From JANPLD01 sp031426355 (GTDB lineage Bacteria > Pseudomonadota > Alphaproteobacteria > Rickettsiales > UBA8987): a stretch of 62,234 nt of DNA. This document shows positions 35,365-44,821 of the stretch, piece by piece. The position numbers were made by a program, and so were the translations under genes. The DNA lies in contig JANPLD010000031.1 in NCBI GenBank assembly GCA_031426355.1, positions 1 to 62,234 on the forward strand, given 5' to 3'. The notes beneath the pieces are model-generated. The model searched no databases. It saw only the letters and a list, made by a program, of their open reading frames with translations, and had not been told where the DNA came from. Within the stretch, counting starts at the first letter, position 1; each line of letters opens with the position of its first letter.

Positions 35365-35783
35365 TAAAAGTTATCAAACCCATATTTATCTTTAAGCATT
35401 TCCTGCACATCATCAGGAACTGAATCCCCATAACCTGAAATTATGATCTTGCCGTAATCTTCAAGATTGTAACTATCGCCGGATTTATGCTTCAGGAAAG
35501 ATTCCTTTCTGTCTTTATCCACAAGAACAAAATACCAAGCATTCCTGCCTGTTATATCACGTCCAGAAACTTTATAACAAAGATCACCGCGACTATTGAT
35601 CAGGTGATCCATAAAATTCTTTTTCTCTCCGGCAAATCCACCTCCGCTAGATCCGGGTTCATCCGAATTATCTTCATCGGTCTTTTTGCTTTCCTTTGCT
35701 ATATCAAGGGCAGATTTCTTCTCCCTGATAGCATCAAGCGGGTTTTTCTTAGTAAATTTATCTGTGAATTTATTATCGCTCAT
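35364..35783 (-). CDS. Uncharacterised 139-residue protein downstream of flhB
   Basis: Not recognised. The first half is polar and low in complexity ('KKTDEDNSDEPGSSGGGFAG'). The second half looks folded, with strands ('GRNAWYFVLVDKD', 'GKIIISGYGDSV') and a C-terminal helix. There is no signal peptide or membrane helix. It begins 3 bases after the flhB stop and is followed by an overlapping asparaginase-like gene. It therefore belongs to the flhB transcript, but its content gives no direct flagellar clue. Confidence 0.7.
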   Translation of the reverse strand: MSDNKFTDKFTKKNPLDAIREKKSALDIAKESKKTDEDNSDEPGSSGGGFAGEKKNFMDHLINSRGDLCYKVSGRDITGRNAWYFVLVDKDRKESFLKHKSGDSYNLEDYGKIIISGYGDSVPDDVQEMLKDKYGFDNF

Positions 35784-35786
35784 AAA

Positions 35787-36866
35787 CTACGCTACTTTGT
35801 ATTTTTCTGGTCTCAGTTTGTACACATAAGCAATTACTTCTGCAACTGCTTTATAATGCTCAATAGGTATGTCTTCGTCAAGGTCACATGTGTCATATAA
35901 TGCCTTTGCAAGCGTTCTGTTAGTTATAACGGGAACTTTGCTTTCCTCCGCAACGCCGATTATCTTTAAGGCTAACTCATCCACACCAAGCGCCACCACA
36001 CTAGGTGCCCTCATACCATTCTGCTTATATTCCAGCGCGATCGCATAGTGGGTCGGGTTCCTTATCACAACGTCGGCCTTGGGAACTGCCGCCATCATCC
36101 GCCTTCGCGCACGCGCCTCCCTTATCTGGCGCAATTTTGCCTTAATTTCCGGGTTACCCTCGGTCTGCTTGAATTCCTCTTTAAGCTCCTGACGACTCAT
36201 ACGAAGGCTTTTTATATACTCAGCCTTTTGGAAAAGAAAATCCACTATCGCCGTTAGCATCATCATCACTGTAGTAAAAAGTATAACCTTAAAAACGATC
36301 TTTTGTGTCAATATACTTATACCCATAAGTGACAGCATAGGCGACTCAACTATCTCATGCAGCATACCGATTATTATCATATAAGTAATATACCCTATCA
36401 CCGTGATCTTTATGAGCCCTTTGAGGAATTCCACCGCTGAACGCATTGAAAATATCCTTTTAATACCCGCGAATACAGATATCTTTTCCAGTTTCGGCAT
36501 CAAAGGTTCCGCTGAAAATATTATCCCATTCTGCACAAAACTTGAAAAGAATGCCAGGAACAGGATCATCCCCACTGGAATAAACACCATCTTCACAAAA
36601 CCCCAGATAATTTCATATGCAAAACCTGATATGGTGGTCTTATCAAGTATTATATCATCTGATCTTTCAATGAATGATGCTAGAAACTGTATATTGTTGG
36701 AGCCAACCGTTGGTATCAGCCATATTACCAACAGCGCAAAAAAGGCAAAATATAGAAAACTGGTCACTTCTTTTGAAAAGGCAACTTGCCCTTTTTCGAC
36801 CGCCTGGTCTATCCTTCTGGACGTAGGTTCTTCCGTCCGTTCTAAATCGTCATCACCTTCAGCCAT
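35787..36866 (-). CDS. flhB: Flagellar export switch protein FlhB
   Basis: Inner-membrane component of the flagellar type III export gate that switches substrate from hook to filament after self-cleavage. Four membrane helices lie in residues 30-220. The cytoplasmic domain carries the autocleavage motif 'NPTHYAIALEY' (about 270), cut between Asn and Pro. The start 'DDLERTEEPTSRRIDQAVEKGQV' and 'MSRQELKEEFKQTEGNPEIKAKLR' are typical. The 359-residue length is normal. No fliR, fliQ or flhA neighbours are present, so the export genes are scattered. Confidence 0.95.
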   Translation of the reverse strand: MAEGDDDLERTEEPTSRRIDQAVEKGQVAFSKEVTSFLYFAFFALLVIWLIPTVGSNNIQFLASFIERSDDIILDKTTISGFAYEIIWGFVKMVFIPVGMILFLAFFSSFVQNGIIFSAEPLMPKLEKISVFAGIKRIFSMRSAVEFLKGLIKITVIGYITYMIIIGMLHEIVESPMLSLMGISILTQKIVFKVILFTTVMMMLTAIVDFLFQKAEYIKSLRMSRQELKEEFKQTEGNPEIKAKLRQIREARARRRMMAAVPKADVVIRNPTHYAIALEYKQNGMRAPSVVALGVDELALKIIGVAEESKVPVITNRTLAKALYDTCDLDEDIPIEHYKAVAEVIAYVYKLRPEKYKVA

Positions 36867-36951
36867 AAATCACAGATTTAGAGGGTTTATTATTAGTTTG
36901 TTTGGATAATCTTACAAAAATGTTAAAAATACAATAAACTAATAATAGTTA

Positions 36952-39900
36952 ATGAAAATTGCCCTGCACATAATATTACGACTTGTTTTTTATTCGCTTT
37001 TCTTTTTTGCGATATTCATTTCCGTTTTCCTGTTCACATTTTCAGGCACTGAAAAAGAAATACCTCCTCAGAACATTAACTATCTTGAAGATGTAATAGA
37101 ATCTTCAGGTAAAAATATTCAAGCCTATATAGGAAAAGCAAAAGCCCATTTTGAAGGCTTTGACAAAGGCTTCACTATAAAACTTGAGAACAGCTATATA
37201 AATATTGGGAAGGATCTTATAATTTCAGCACCTGTAATGCAGGCAAAACTTAAGCTTTCAGACCTGTTGAAAGGTAAAATAAGGTTCAGGGAATTCATTC
37301 TCACAAAACCGCAATTCCTTTTCAAAGCTTCACAAGGAGAAGATTTTTTTGATGCAGCCAGTCAGGATAGTTTCGTCTCAATTTATAGAAACTCCATCTA
37401 CAATTTATTTGAAGCCGTAAGCAAAGATAGCAACATAATTCCCGTTGAAAAAATAAACCTTAATGATGCCGTCTTTAGTTTTAACAGAGGGGGCACTTAC
37501 CAGAACTGGAAACTCAGTAAAGCCACCCTTAATTTCTATAAATTACAGAACTCGACCTATCTCCGAACTGAAATAACCACTACAATACGCGGCCTTGAAA
37601 GCAATATAATGGCAGATGCAAGGGTACTTAAAAATGACAGGTTAAAGCTTGATCTTTCCTATAATAACTTCCCATCATCCGCACTTGGTGAAATTATTTC
37701 GGAACTTGATTGGCTCTACAAATTAAATCCCATTTTAAATGGTAATGCTGAAGTTATGCTAGAAAAAGAAGGTATAGGCAGCACCACCCTTCTTAACACC
37801 AGTCTTAATTTCCAGCAAAAAGGCCTGAAAAAAGCAAAAATAACTTTCGCAGGTGAGCTTGATCTCATCCCTGGCAATGATGGTATAATCAAACCAAAAA
37901 TAAAAGGTAAAACAAGGGTTGAAAACCTTAAGATGAAATATCTGGAAGAATTATGGCCTGAAAAATATGGCAAAGAGATACGCGCTGAAATGCTTAAAAA
38001 TTACAGCAAAGGCTTTTTCAAATCCGTCGGCGTTTCATTCATCTACAGGTTTGAAAATACCGATTTCGTAAAAGTACTGGAAGAAAGCTTTTCAGCTGAA
38101 GGCGACCTCGAAGGCGCAGACATCATATTCAATCCCCGCTATCCTACTCTTGAAAAAGTTGATGGCGTGTTTAACCTTAGCGGTGAGAATGTTTTCATTA
38201 AGGCCTCCAACGGATATATAGGTAAATTTAAATTTGACAAAGTTGATGCCAGAATATTAGGTATCAACAGACCTCAATCCGCTATAGAAATTGAGGGTTC
38301 AGGCAAAGGAAATATAACAGAACTTAAACCTCTTGTAAGCGCCATCAATCACAATAGGGATAAAGATTCTTTTTACAACACCAGGGAAATTTCCGCAGAT
38401 TCAGAAGTAAAATTCTATTACCGTGACAATCTCAATCACGGCTTTGACAAAAGCCTACTCAAACTCGACATCACCGCTGACCTTAAAAATATTGAAGTTA
38501 AAAATGTCCTGACCGGAATAAATTATTCTGCCCCAGCTGGAAAAATGACATTGAATAATGATGGCCTTAACCTTGTAAGCAGCGGCACTGTAAATGGCGA
38601 CAAAGCTGACATAAAAGTTTGGACAGGCTTCCATGTAAAAAATGATGTCGCACTGGATATTAAAGCTGACCTGTCAGATTCCAACCTTGAACTTATAATA
38701 AAAGACTACAAAAAATATTTCACCGGCAAGGTTAAATTTGAAGCTGAATACAAAAGTCAGGAAAATGATAATTCTTTTGCAGCGAATGCAGATTTCGTAA
38801 AAACGAAAATTAACTTTCCCTATCTCTCAATAAATAAAAATGAGAATGAAGTCACAGAAGCTTCTTTCAATGGTCGTTTCCTTACTGATAAAGCAATAGA
38901 ATTATCTTCCGTCCGCATTACTACTGCTGAGGGTGTATCTGAAGGCAAGGCTCTCATCGCAAGACAGCGCGGCACCATAGCAGACGAGTTTTATTTCAGC
39001 AGGCTCATCAGCGGTAAAAATGACGCCAAGGTCTACCTTACGAGGGAATCGCAGAAGGTATCAAAAGATAAATACATTGATAACTACAAGATAAAAGTAA
39101 GTGGGAAGTCATTCGATATTGGACAACTGATAAATCAATATTCCACACTAATTGGGGAAGACAGCTCTGCAATTTCAGCCGAGATCAAAGTTGATAGATT
39201 GCATCTTGCCAACAATGTTTCGCTTGAAAACACTGAAGGTTATATAAATTGTAATAAAACTGAATGCTTTAAAGCAAGCCTCACCGGAAAGATCTCAGAT
39301 AATGGCGGCGAGATAAATCTTTCCTACTATCCTGAGAATAAAGATAACCCATACGGTATAAAAGATTTTAAACTTTACACCAACAACGTTGGTAAAATGA
39401 TGGAAGGTCTATCCTTTACTTCCCAGATAGAAGGCGGCACCGCAAGTATCGTAGCAAAATCTGATCCTCAGAATGATATAGGCACCGCAGGAACTATAAC
39501 CATGACAAAATACCGCATTTCACAAGCCCCTGTTCTTGCAAGGATATTCTCCCTCGCCAGCCTTACCGGTATAACGCAGGTATTAAGCGGTTCAGGAATC
39601 CCGATGAAGCAGATGGAAGGTGAATTCTCAATACGACACGAATATCTTGCGCTGAAAAACATCGTTTCCTACGGCAATTCCCTCGGCCTTACTTCACGCG
39701 GCACCATCAACCTTAAAACTTCTGAAGTGGACCTCACAGGCTATGTTACTCCATCTTATTCCGTGAATTCCCTATTCAGCAAAATTCCTATCCTCAACTT
39801 TATCACAGGCAAAAAAGGCGAAGGTTTGATAGCAACTAAATATTCCGTCAAAGGTAAATACCCTCATACTGATGTTTCAGTAAACCCGCTTTCAGCCTTG

Positions 39901-40026
39901 ACACCGGGCTTTTTAAGAGAAATATGGGGCAAAGCGGAAACTAATATTGATATCAAGGCAAAATCAGATAATGACGACACAGAAAGAAAGAATCGCAAAA
40001 GCAATATCAGACCTTCCTCCGATTAG
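36952..40026 (+). CDS. AsmA-like / YhdP-type envelope protein
   Basis: 1024 residues with one N-terminal membrane anchor (about 8-30) and a very long periplasmic part made of repetitive beta-strands. The C-terminal 170 residues ('GTAGTITMTKYRISQAPVLARIFSLASLTG', in pieces, 'RGTINLKTSEVDLTGYV') match the AsmA-like C-terminal region. Such proteins are thought to form periplasmic beta-groove bridges moving phospholipid between inner and outer membranes. The gene overlaps ksgA by 56 bases. Confidence 0.85.
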   Translation: MKIALHIILRLVFYSLFFFAIFISVFLFTFSGTEKEIPPQNINYLEDVIESSGKNIQAYIGKAKAHFEGFDKGFTIKLENSYINIGKDLIISAPVMQAKLKLSDLLKGKIRFREFILTKPQFLFKASQGEDFFDAASQDSFVSIYRNSIYNLFEAVSKDSNIIPVEKINLNDAVFSFNRGGTYQNWKLSKATLNFYKLQNSTYLRTEITTTIRGLESNIMADARVLKNDRLKLDLSYNNFPSSALGEIISELDWLYKLNPILNGNAEVMLEKEGIGSTTLLNTSLNFQQKGLKKAKITFAGELDLIPGNDGIIKPKIKGKTRVENLKMKYLEELWPEKYGKEIRAEMLKNYSKGFFKSVGVSFIYRFENTDFVKVLEESFSAEGDLEGADIIFNPRYPTLEKVDGVFNLSGENVFIKASNGYIGKFKFDKVDARILGINRPQSAIEIEGSGKGNITELKPLVSAINHNRDKDSFYNTREISADSEVKFYYRDNLNHGFDKSLLKLDITADLKNIEVKNVLTGINYSAPAGKMTLNNDGLNLVSSGTVNGDKADIKVWTGFHVKNDVALDIKADLSDSNLELIIKDYKKYFTGKVKFEAEYKSQENDNSFAANADFVKTKINFPYLSINKNENEVTEASFNGRFLTDKAIELSSVRITTAEGVSEGKALIARQRGTIADEFYFSRLISGKNDAKVYLTRESQKVSKDKYIDNYKIKVSGKSFDIGQLINQYSTLIGEDSSAISAEIKVDRLHLANNVSLENTEGYINCNKTECFKASLTGKISDNGGEINLSYYPENKDNPYGIKDFKLYTNNVGKMMEGLSFTSQIEGGTASIVAKSDPQNDIGTAGTITMTKYRISQAPVLARIFSLASLTGITQVLSGSGIPMKQMEGEFSIRHEYLALKNIVSYGNSLGLTSRGTINLKTSEVDLTGYVTPSYSVNSLFSKIPILNFITGKKGEGLIATKYSVKGKYPHTDVSVNPLSALTPGFLREIWGKAETNIDIKAKSDNDDTERKNRKSNIRPSSD

Positions 40027-40819
40027 TGAGATACTAAAGATTCATGGCTTTTATACAAAAAAATCCCTTGGTCAGAATTTCATTTTCGACATCAACTTCA
40101 CTACAAAAATTGCAAAACAGTCAACCAACCTTGAAGGCTCAACAGTAATTGAGATCGGCGGCGGCGCCGGCAGTTTAACCAGAGCTATACTTTCCGAAAA
40201 CCCCGAAAAACTTATAGTTATTGAGAAAGACGAAAGATGCTTAAAAATTCTTAACGAACTCAAAACCTTATCTGAAGGCAAACTGGAGATCATCAACGAA
40301 GATGCCCTTAAGATTGATTATAAAACTTTTGGTAAGAACCTAAAAGTAATTGCCAACCTCCCTTATAATGTCGGTACAGAATTACTTTTAAGATGGTATG
40401 AAGAAGGAAATATTTTTGATGAAATGATCCTAATGTTCCAGAAGGAAGTTGCCGAAAGGATCTGTGCTAAACCTAGTGAAGATGCCTATGGCAGGCTTTC
40501 CATAATTTCTAATATTCTGGCAGAAACTGAAATATTATTTCTTGTTCCCCCATCTATTTTTTACCCTCAGCCAAAAGTATATTCAGCGATAGTAAAAGTT
40601 ACCCCAAGAGAAAAACCACTTTACGATACTGATATAAACAAACTTAAGAAAACTACCGCAGCTGCGTTTTCGATGCGCCGTAAAACCGTTCGTAATTCTC
40701 TAAAATCAGTTCTAGGTGATGATTGCGAAAAGAAACTTATCTCACTTAACATAAACCCTGAATCCCGCGCAGAAAACCTGACCCCTGAAGAGTTCAGCAA
40801 GATATCTCAACTTATATAA
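39971..40819 (+). CDS. rsmA: 16S rRNA dimethyladenosine transferase RsmA/KsgA
   Basis: Dimethylates two adjacent adenines in helix 45 of 16S rRNA during small-subunit maturation. 'KKSLGQNFIFD' and the SAM motif 'VIEIGGGAGSLTRAI' (about 60-70) are present, along with the catalytic 'NLPYNVGTELL' (about 128). I start at the ATG at 39971 ('MTTQKERIAKAI', 282 residues). An ATG eight codons earlier is possible. The start lies inside the end of the AsmA-like gene in another frame, so coupled translation is likely. It overlaps convergent folC by 13 bases. Confidence 0.94.
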   Translation: MTTQKERIAKAISDLPPISEILKIHGFYTKKSLGQNFIFDINFTTKIAKQSTNLEGSTVIEIGGGAGSLTRAILSENPEKLIVIEKDERCLKILNELKTLSEGKLEIINEDALKIDYKTFGKNLKVIANLPYNVGTELLLRWYEEGNIFDEMILMFQKEVAERICAKPSEDAYGRLSIISNILAETEILFLVPPSIFYPQPKVYSAIVKVTPREKPLYDTDINKLKKTTAAAFSMRRKTVRNSLKSVLGDDCEKKLISLNINPESRAENLTPEEFSKISQLI

Positions 40820-42030
40820 TTCTCTAATACCCACCCCGCTAAATACAAAGAACCGCAGATTATTACTCTCTTATCACCTGAAATTTTATTTATCTTATTC
40901 AATGCCTCATCTAGATTATCTGATGCTTCAGAATTTATTCCAACCTTTTCCGCAATAACTTTTATATCTTCTGGATTTGCCGAATTAAGATCATTAGGTA
41001 TCGAAATAAAAAATATCTTTTTTACATTTTTAAGATTAGCGAAAAAACCTTCCGCATCTTTATTTTTGAGCATCCCGACAATTAAATAACTGTCTTTGAC
41101 AGCTTCATTATTCTTTTCTTTAATAAATTCAGAAATCGTTTCTGCACCTTGCGGATTATGGCTACCATCAAGATAAACTTCACCACCAAAAATATTACTT
41201 ACATCCTGCAATCTTGCCAACCATTTTGCAGATGTTATTCCTTTGGCAATTGCTTCATCAGATATTTTATGCCCCTTATTTTTTATCTCCAATGCACTTC
41301 TTACCGCAACGGCAGCATTCATATATTGATGCTTTCCAAAAAGGGCCGGTTTAGAATTATTCAGGATTTTGTAATCAAAATCCTTTTCAAAAAAATAAAC
41401 ATCACAACCAACTTTCTCTGAATAATTCTTTATAACTTTCGCAACTTCTTCAACTTGCCCTGCAACTATACAAGGAGTATTCCCTTTCATTATTGAAGCT
41501 TTTTCATAAGCAATCTTCTCGATCGTATCCCCCAGAAATTCAGTATGGTCTAATGATATTGGCGTAATAATGGTCAGTAATGGCTCATCAATAATATTAG
41601 TCGCATCTAACCTTCCACCCATCCCTGTTTCAAGCAGAACAAAATCTGCTTTAATTTTTGAAAACGCCAATATCGCAGCTAAAGTTGTCCCCTCAAAAAA
41701 GGTTAAATTAACTTGTTCGGTAAGCTCTTTTGTTTGTTGCAGAATTTCATTCAAAAACTCATCTGATATTTTTTCTCCCGCAACAACTATACGCTCATTA
41801 AATTCCACCAGATGCGGAGATGTATATACATGACAGTTATAACCTTCAGCTTCTAATATCGCCCTTAAAAAAGCTAAGGTCGAACCCTTGCCATTAGTAC
41901 CCGCAATATGTATCATCGGTGGCAATTTAAGATGGGGATTTCCCATTTTTTTAAGCGCCTCTTCCACCCGCTCCAGCCCCAGATCAATAGGTTTAGAGCC
42001 AAACGGAACCGGCCAGAACGGAGTTTTCAC
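40807..42030 (-). CDS. folC: Folylpolyglutamate synthase / dihydrofolate synthase FolC
   Basis: Mur-ligase-like enzyme that adds glutamate to dihydropteroate and to folates. The P-loop 'HIAGTNGKGSTLAFL' lies at about 43-57. 'VLLETGMGGRLDATNI', 'ISLDHTEFLGDT' and 'LDGSHNPQGAE' are typical. The gene starts at a GTG (42030), the only start after an in-frame TAA nine codons upstream. A tiny eight-codon frame beginning with ATG at 42055 ends in a TGA that overlaps this GTG, so reinitiation may set its expression. accD, often its partner, is not adjacent. Confidence 0.93.
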   Translation of the reverse strand: MKTPFWPVPFGSKPIDLGLERVEEALKKMGNPHLKLPPMIHIAGTNGKGSTLAFLRAILEAEGYNCHVYTSPHLVEFNERIVVAGEKISDEFLNEILQQTKELTEQVNLTFFEGTTLAAILAFSKIKADFVLLETGMGGRLDATNIIDEPLLTIITPISLDHTEFLGDTIEKIAYEKASIMKGNTPCIVAGQVEEVAKVIKNYSEKVGCDVYFFEKDFDYKILNNSKPALFGKHQYMNAAVAVRSALEIKNKGHKISDEAIAKGITSAKWLARLQDVSNIFGGEVYLDGSHNPQGAETISEFIKEKNNEAVKDSYLIVGMLKNKDAEGFFANLKNVKKIFFISIPNDLNSANPEDIKVIAEKVGINSEASDNLDEALNKINKISGDKRVIICGSLYLAGWVLENYIS

Positions 42031-42130
42031 AGCTTCGCTGAATTGGTTTCCATCTTATATAATCCATTAATCCTTATTTAAAACCGCTTATTTATTGAAT
42101 TTTTGACGTTTTTAATGTAGTAACCCCACC

Positions 42131-43381
42131 ATGTCCAATCAGGTAATCACATTCGGATGTCGCCTAAATTCCTATGAAAGCGAGATCATCAAAAACAATC
42201 TCGATAAATCGGGAATGGAAAATGCTGTAGTTTTCAATACTTGCGCCGTTACTAAAGAAGCTGAAAGACAGGCCAAACAAGCCATCCGTAGATATATCCG
42301 CGAAAACCCGGAAGCTAAAGTAATAGTCACAGGCTGCGCCGCCCAGATTAATCCAAAACAATATAGTGATATCGAAGGCGTCGATAAAGTTATCGGCAAT
42401 GATGAAAAGCTGAATGCAAAAACCTACGATACACTAAACTTTGCCAATACTGAAAAAGTTCTGGTGAATGATATTTTTTCAGTCACTGAAACCGCCAGCC
42501 ATATGATCTCAGGCTTGGAAGATAGAGCCCGTGCATTCATACAGGTACAAAATGGCTGCAACCATAGATGCACATTTTGTATAATCCCTTATGGCCGCGG
42601 TAATAGCCGCTCAGTTGCAATCGGTGAGATCGTAGCTCAGGTAAAAATCCTTGTTGAGCAAGGCTATAATGAAATTGTTCTAACTGGTGTTGATGTCACT
42701 GATTATGGCTCTGACCTTCCCGGTAAACCTCGCCTTGGACAGATGATGAAACGCGTTCTGGCATTAGTTCCAGAATTAAAAAGACTACGACTCTCTTCAG
42801 TTGATGTTGCCGAAATTGATGATGATATTTTCTGGCTCGTTGAAAATGAACCACGCTTCATGCCGCATTTCCACCTCTCCCTTCAAGCTGGCGATAACAT
42901 GATATTAAAGCGCATGAAACGCCGCCATTCCCGCGAAGGAATTTTAGACTTTTATGAAAAAATAAGAAAGATACGTTCTGACATAGTTTTCGGCGCCGAC
43001 ATTATTGCAGGATTCCCCACCGAAACTGATGAGATGTTTGATAACACCCTCAAAATCATTCAGGAATGTGAGATCATTTACGGCCATATCTTCCCTTACT
43101 CCGAACGCGAAGGAACCCCAGCCGCAAAGATTCCGCAGAATAAACAGGTTCCCAAGAATATTAGGAAAGAACGTTCCGCACAGTTACGGAAAGCCTGCGA
43201 TATCGAACTCTCAAAATTCCTTAAAACCCGAATTGGAAAAACCGAAAACATAATCGTCGAAAAAGGCAACATCGGCAGAACCGAACATTTCGCTCAGGTA
43301 AAATTAAATGATAATTTTAATATTGGCTCTCTTATTGAGATCAAAATAAAAGATACAGAAAATAATTTGTTGGTTGCTTAA
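42131..43381 (+). CDS. mtaB: tRNA t6A37 methylthiotransferase MtaB
   Basis: Radical-SAM methylthiotransferase that converts t6A37 to ms2t6A37. The N-terminal MTTase cysteines are in 'TFGCRLNSYES', 'NTCAVTKEAE' and 'VTGCAAQINP'. The radical-SAM cluster motif 'CNHRCTFC' is near residue 143, and a TRAM-like domain closes the C-terminus. The motif 'GCRLNSYE' together with 'NTCAVT' favours MtaB over MiaB or RimO. The 416-residue length fits. No strong ribosome binding site precedes the ATG at 42131. The t6A pathway gene tsaD is also in this window. Confidence 0.93.
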   Translation: MSNQVITFGCRLNSYESEIIKNNLDKSGMENAVVFNTCAVTKEAERQAKQAIRRYIRENPEAKVIVTGCAAQINPKQYSDIEGVDKVIGNDEKLNAKTYDTLNFANTEKVLVNDIFSVTETASHMISGLEDRARAFIQVQNGCNHRCTFCIIPYGRGNSRSVAIGEIVAQVKILVEQGYNEIVLTGVDVTDYGSDLPGKPRLGQMMKRVLALVPELKRLRLSSVDVAEIDDDIFWLVENEPRFMPHFHLSLQAGDNMILKRMKRRHSREGILDFYEKIRKIRSDIVFGADIIAGFPTETDEMFDNTLKIIQECEIIYGHIFPYSEREGTPAAKIPQNKQVPKNIRKERSAQLRKACDIELSKFLKTRIGKTENIIVEKGNIGRTEHFAQVKLNDNFNIGSLIEIKIKDTENNLLVA

Positions 43382-43389
43382 GCATTTGC

Positions 43390-43472
43390 GTCATACCTGC
43401 GAAGGCAGGTATCTAGCCTGAACAATACCAAGAATTACAACCCCTCTGGATTCCCGCCTTCGCGGGAATGAC
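43390..43472. repeat. Palindromic intergenic repeat (MITE-like), possible bidirectional terminator
   Basis: Two 27-base arms, 43390-43416 and 43446-43472, are inverted copies of each other at 22 of 27 positions. Each arm also contains its own small hairpin around GCGAAGGC (CCTGCGAAGGCAGG and CCCGCGAAGGCGGG). The word TCATTCCCGCGAAGGCGGGAA is known to me as a common dispersed intergenic palindrome of alpha- and other proteobacteria. It sits exactly between the ends of the convergent genes mtaB and rph, is far more GC-rich than its surroundings, and could stop transcription from both sides. Confidence 0.88.
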
Positions 43473-43480
43473 ACAGGAGT

Positions 43481-44188
43481 TTATAAGTTCTGCAACTCTT
43501 TAAGTTCCGCACAACCCTTCTTCGCCAACGTCAGCAATTTACCAAAATCCTCTTCACTGAAAGTGGCTTCTTCTCCGGTACATTGAATTTCAACTAATTT
43601 TCCTGAACCGGTAATAACAAAATTTGCGTCAACTTCTGCATCTACATCTTCAGTATATTCCAGATCTAAAACCGCTTCTCCTTTGAATATCCCACAAGAA
43701 ATAGCTGAAACAGAATCATTGATAGGGTTCTGCTTTATTAAGCCTTTATTTAACAACCTTTGAACAGCAAATTTAAGTGCAAGAAACCCACCAGTAATTG
43801 CCGCAGTACGGGTTCCCCCATCAGCATTTATAACATCACAATCTACTATGATCTGCCTTTCACCAAGCTTATTAAGATCCATCACTGCGCGCAAACTTCT
43901 GCCGATCAATCTTTGGATTTCTATAGTTCTGCCTGATTGCTTTCCTTTTGCAGCTTCCCTGTCCATCCTTGTATGAGTCGAACGCGGTAACATCCCATAT
44001 TCCGCTGTCACCCAGCCTTTACCGCTATTTTTCAAGAAAGGCGGAACATATTTATCAACTGACGCCGTACATAAAACCTTAGTTTTACCAAATGATACAA
44101 GGCAACTCCCTTCCGCATATTCGGATATATTAGGCTCCAATATAATTTTACGAAGCTCATCTGCTTTTCTTTCTAACGGTCTGGACAT
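43481..44188 (-). CDS. rph: Ribonuclease PH
   Basis: Phosphorolytic 3'-5' exoribonuclease that trims tRNA 3' ends. 'RPLERKADELRKI' at the start, 'GWVTAEYGMLPRSTHTR', 'IGRSLRAVMDL', 'IIVDCDVINADGGTRTAAI' and 'DLEYTEDVDAEVDANFV' are family motifs with the phosphate-binding and metal residues. The 235-residue length is standard. It is divergent from grpE with a 69-base gap. In many alphaproteobacteria the heat-shock repressor gene hrcA lies between these two; here it does not. Confidence 0.95.
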   Translation of the reverse strand: MSRPLERKADELRKIILEPNISEYAEGSCLVSFGKTKVLCTASVDKYVPPFLKNSGKGWVTAEYGMLPRSTHTRMDREAAKGKQSGRTIEIQRLIGRSLRAVMDLNKLGERQIIVDCDVINADGGTRTAAITGGFLALKFAVQRLLNKGLIKQNPINDSVSAISCGIFKGEAVLDLEYTEDVDAEVDANFVITGSGKLVEIQCTGEEATFSEEDFGKLLTLAKKGCAELKELQNL

Positions 44189-44257
44189 TTTAAACTCTTG
44201 AATTATTGAGATATTACACTAACTATTTAATCCTGAAAAACAAATACAAAGAACACC

Positions 44258-44821
44258 ATGACCCAAGCTGAAAATAAAATTGATGAAACTACTGTTGATG
44301 AGATCACATTAGATGATGAAACAAAGGAAGCAGTTGAATCTATAGTTAACGAACCATCACTTGAAGATAAAGTAAAAGAACTTGAAGACAGAAACCTCCG
44401 CCTGCTTGCAGAAATGCAGAACATGCGTAGCCGTAATTCCAAAGAAGTTAAAGACGCCAAGGAATATGCGATAACTGGTTTTGCCAACGACATGATTACC
44501 GTTCTGGAAAATCTCAACCGCGCCTTCGATTCCATACCTAATATGGAAGATGAGCTTTATAAAAAAATAGTTGAAGGCCTTAACCTCACTTACGAAGAAG
44601 TAAAAAGGATATTTGAAAGATATGGCATTGAAAGGGTTGCACCAAACCCAGGCGAAAAATTTGATTATAAAGTCCATCAGGCAGTTGTTCAAATACCTAC
44701 CAATGAATTTGCAGAAGGCTCAATAGTTCAGATGATACACGCCGGATACACCCTTAAAGACCGCATGCTACGCCCCGCCATGGTAGGTGTTGCTAAAAAA
44801 GTAGCAGAAGTTAAGGAATAA
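44258..44821 (+). CDS. grpE: Nucleotide exchange factor GrpE
   Basis: DnaK co-chaperone that releases ADP. An acidic, disordered first 45 residues precede the long dimeric helix ('LEDKVKELEDRNLRLLAEMQNMRSRN', in part). The C-terminal beta-wing follows ('MIHAGYTLKDRMLRPAMVGVAK'). The 187-residue length is typical. Its last base is shared with the start of cutA (TAATG), so both are coupled. A CTTGAA box at 44197 could be part of a heat-shock promoter, but the spacing to a -10 is not convincing; no CIRCE element is present. Confidence 0.94.
   Translation: MTQAENKIDETTVDEITLDDETKEAVESIVNEPSLEDKVKELEDRNLRLLAEMQNMRSRNSKEVKDAKEYAITGFANDMITVLENLNRAFDSIPNMEDELYKKIVEGLNLTYEEVKRIFERYGIERVAPNPGEKFDYKVHQAVVQIPTNEFAEGSIVQMIHAGYTLKDRMLRPAMVGVAKKVAEVKE

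Noticed and set aside
44189..44257. A heat-shock sigma-32 promoter for grpE starting at CTTGAA (44197).
   Set aside because: The distance to the best -10-like box is too long, so I did not list it as a promoter.
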